Positions 5,897 to 6,990 of a stretch of DNA of 6,990 bases are shown here, piece by piece (within the stretch, counting starts at the first letter, position 1; every line of letters starts with the position of its first letter). The DNA lies in the NCBI GenBank assembly GCA_000432335.1, contig HF995333.1:1-6990 (forward strand), written 5' to 3'. The DNA is from Firmicutes bacterium CAG:646 (GTDB lineage Bacteria > Bacillota > Clostridia > Lachnospirales > Lachnospiraceae). The notes under the pieces are model-generated. The model did not search any database, had not been told where the DNA came from, and was given only the letters and a program-made list of their open reading frames with translations. Position numbers and translations under genes: made by a program.

Positions 5897-6835
5897 ATGG
5901 AATATATAAGAAAACAACGTTGGGCAAATTACTTAAGCCCTAAGTGCAAAGAATACTTAAGAAATGACTTTTCTCATGAATGTGCATATTGCAAATTGCA
6001 AGAACAAGAAGTAGGAATAGTTGGTTTGGACTTTTTTGAAATAGACCATTTTAAGCCGCAGTCCTTGAATTTGCCTGACACACATAAATATCATAATTTA
6101 TATTATTCTTGCGAAAAGTGTAATAACGAGAAAAGTGATATTTGGGATACAAAACTACTCGACCCTTGTACTGATGATATCTTTTCTGGGATTAACCCTG
6201 CAATTATAGGAGGAAAAAAAGAGAATCATTATAAATATATTGCCAAAAACGATAGAGGAACATTTTATATTAATACCTTTAAACTTAATTCCAGAACACA
6301 AATCCGTTTCAGGAAAGCAAGAGAAAATCATGAAAACAGCTTACACACGATTAATACTCTGATTGATGAAATACTATTGAAATTTCAACACAATGCCGAA
6401 TTACACGATTTGAAGGATTTGATATTTCAATTAGACAACCTTAGACATTTAAAGCAACAAGAGCTTGACAAGCTGCCTAAAGATGAAATGTTCGAAAAAG
6501 CAGAAGAATATCTAAATGATAAGGGAATTGAAAACAGTCTGGTATTTGAAGAGTATAATATTGATTTTAAGATGAAATTCAATGGTAGTACATATTATTG
6601 CGAACTTTTGGTAGATAACTCACTGGAAGAAAAAACAGAATATAGAAAAAACATAAGTGTAGAAAAGTTGACTACTTGGTTTGAAAAATTAAATTCTAAT
6701 TTTGGCATTTTGTTTTATTATCCCAGAATAAACCGCATGTATTTTTATCCTGTTTCAAATAACATGACACTTCCAGAAATTACTGATGGTAAAAAAATAA
6801 GACAAATAAAAATCAATGACAAGTGTTTATTATAG
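5897..6835 (+). CDS. HNH endonuclease with uncharacterised C-terminal domain
   Basis: 312 residues. The N-terminal third is a zinc-ribbon-type HNH nuclease: C29-x2-C32, then E48-I-D50-H51-F-K-P54 with the D-H catalytic pair, N67 in KYHNLYYSC, and C72-x2-C75-N76-x2-K79. The four cysteines should bind structural zinc; H51, N67 and N76 occupy the H-N-N/H positions of the beta-beta-alpha metal active site. LLDPCTDD at 87-94 follows, as is common in related HNH proteins. Residues about 135-210 are charged and helical. Residues about 215-312 form a separate alpha/beta domain (alternating beta strands, aromatic FYYPRINRMYFYP) that I do not recognise. It closes the operon after the receiver and is the only nuclease visible, so it is the probable DNA-cutting effector, held in check by methylation, the receiver, or both. 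All active-site residues are present. Confidence 0.9.
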   Translation: MEYIRKQRWANYLSPKCKEYLRNDFSHECAYCKLQEQEVGIVGLDFFEIDHFKPQSLNLPDTHKYHNLYYSCEKCNNEKSDIWDTKLLDPCTDDIFSGINPAIIGGKKENHYKYIAKNDRGTFYINTFKLNSRTQIRFRKARENHENSLHTINTLIDEILLKFQHNAELHDLKDLIFQLDNLRHLKQQELDKLPKDEMFEKAEEYLNDKGIENSLVFEEYNIDFKMKFNGSTYYCELLVDNSLEEKTEYRKNISVEKLTTWFEKLNSNFGILFYYPRINRMYFYPVSNNMTLPEITDGKKIRQIKINDKCLL

Positions 6836-6990
6836 AAGGTTAGACTGAAGGACATTATTTCCTTAACTTGAGGTAATGAAAAGGCGGAGTCTGGGATGGG
6901 CTTATTGAAAGAATTATCAAAGCAAATGACTTGAGATTTTGTAAAAGGATTTACCGTTGCTAATTTAACCTATTGTGCTACTTCAAATAG
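6836..6990 (+). other. Non-coding tail with a possible gene relic
   Basis: No convincing gene occupies these 155 bases after the HNH stop. One frame is open for 27 codons (6880-6960, stop TAA 6961-6963) and reads like protein (WDGLIERIIKANDLRF). However, it is preceded by back-to-back stops at 6874-6879 and has no start codon, so it may be the eroded 3' end of another gene. A short inverted repeat (AAGGA 6848-6852, TCCTT 6860-6864) lacks a T-tract. The 3' border of the system probably lies here or just beyond. Confidence 0.3.

Noticed and set aside
327..5917. Several antisense open frames of 60-104 codons across the genes
   Set aside because: They lie opposite well-supported genes, have no recognisable motifs or convincing ribosome binding sites, and look like shadows of the coding strand.
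1004..6835. Assignment as a Detocs system
   Set aside because: Detocs has a kinase with different input, two receiver proteins and usually an ATP-nucleosidase effector; here there is one lone receiver, a methyltransferase and an HNH protein.
6848..6864. Inverted repeat AAGGA/TCCTT with a 7-base loop as a terminator
   Set aside because: The stem is only five base pairs and there is no T-tract after it.
1..6990. CRISPR arrays, tRNA or rRNA genes, insertion-sequence ends
   Set aside because: I looked and saw no regularly spaced repeats, tRNA-like cloverleaf with CCA end, rRNA sequence, transposase or paired terminal repeats.

Overview
The window looks like an accessory (defence-island) segment from a low-GC Firmicute, most likely a Clostridia-type gut or anaerobe genome. 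This is inferred from AT-rich coding DNA, strong purine-rich Shine-Dalgarno sites, and an AbiE pair of the kind common on mobile elements of Clostridia. All recognisable genes lie on the + strand with almost no intergenic space. The window begins inside a gene, so the promoter driving the cluster is probably upstream of it.

Left part (1-1007): the last 29 codons of an AbiEi-type antitoxin, then an abiEii-type nucleotidyltransferase toxin gene that starts in a TAATG overlap with it. The abiEii frame is broken by one in-frame amber codon (768-770), after which the same frame continues with AbiEii-like coding sequence to 1007. The simplest reading is a toxin inactivated or shortened by a point mutation.

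Right part (1004-6835): a tight four-gene block. (1) A 636-residue gamma-class N6-adenine DNA methyltransferase (GQFYTP, DPACGTG, NPPY). (2) An 819-residue soluble protein carrying two GHKL ATPase domains: an N-terminal MORC/MutL/Hsp90-like one with an S5-like transducer region, then a coiled coil, then a histidine-kinase-like core with an H-E box and a second HATPase domain. (3) A 164-residue stand-alone response-regulator receiver. (4) A 312-residue zinc-ribbon-type HNH nuclease with an uncharacterised C-terminal domain. Spacings are a 4-base overlap with abiEii, then 12, 1 and 14 bases. Base composition drops sharply at the abiEii/methyltransferase junction, suggesting separate origins for the two parts.

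Proposed logic (inference): the methyltransferase marks self DNA. The cytoplasmic double-GHKL kinase senses unmodified or abnormal DNA through its MORC-like half and signals by phosphorelay to the receiver, which controls the HNH nuclease. This would be a restriction-like system wired through two-component signalling. The receiver gene ends in an in-frame A AAA AAA heptamer directly before its stop, and the -1 frame runs open into the HNH gene, so a receiver-HNH fusion by frameshifting is possible.

The final 155 bases (6836-6990) hold no convincing gene, only a short open stretch that may be a relic.
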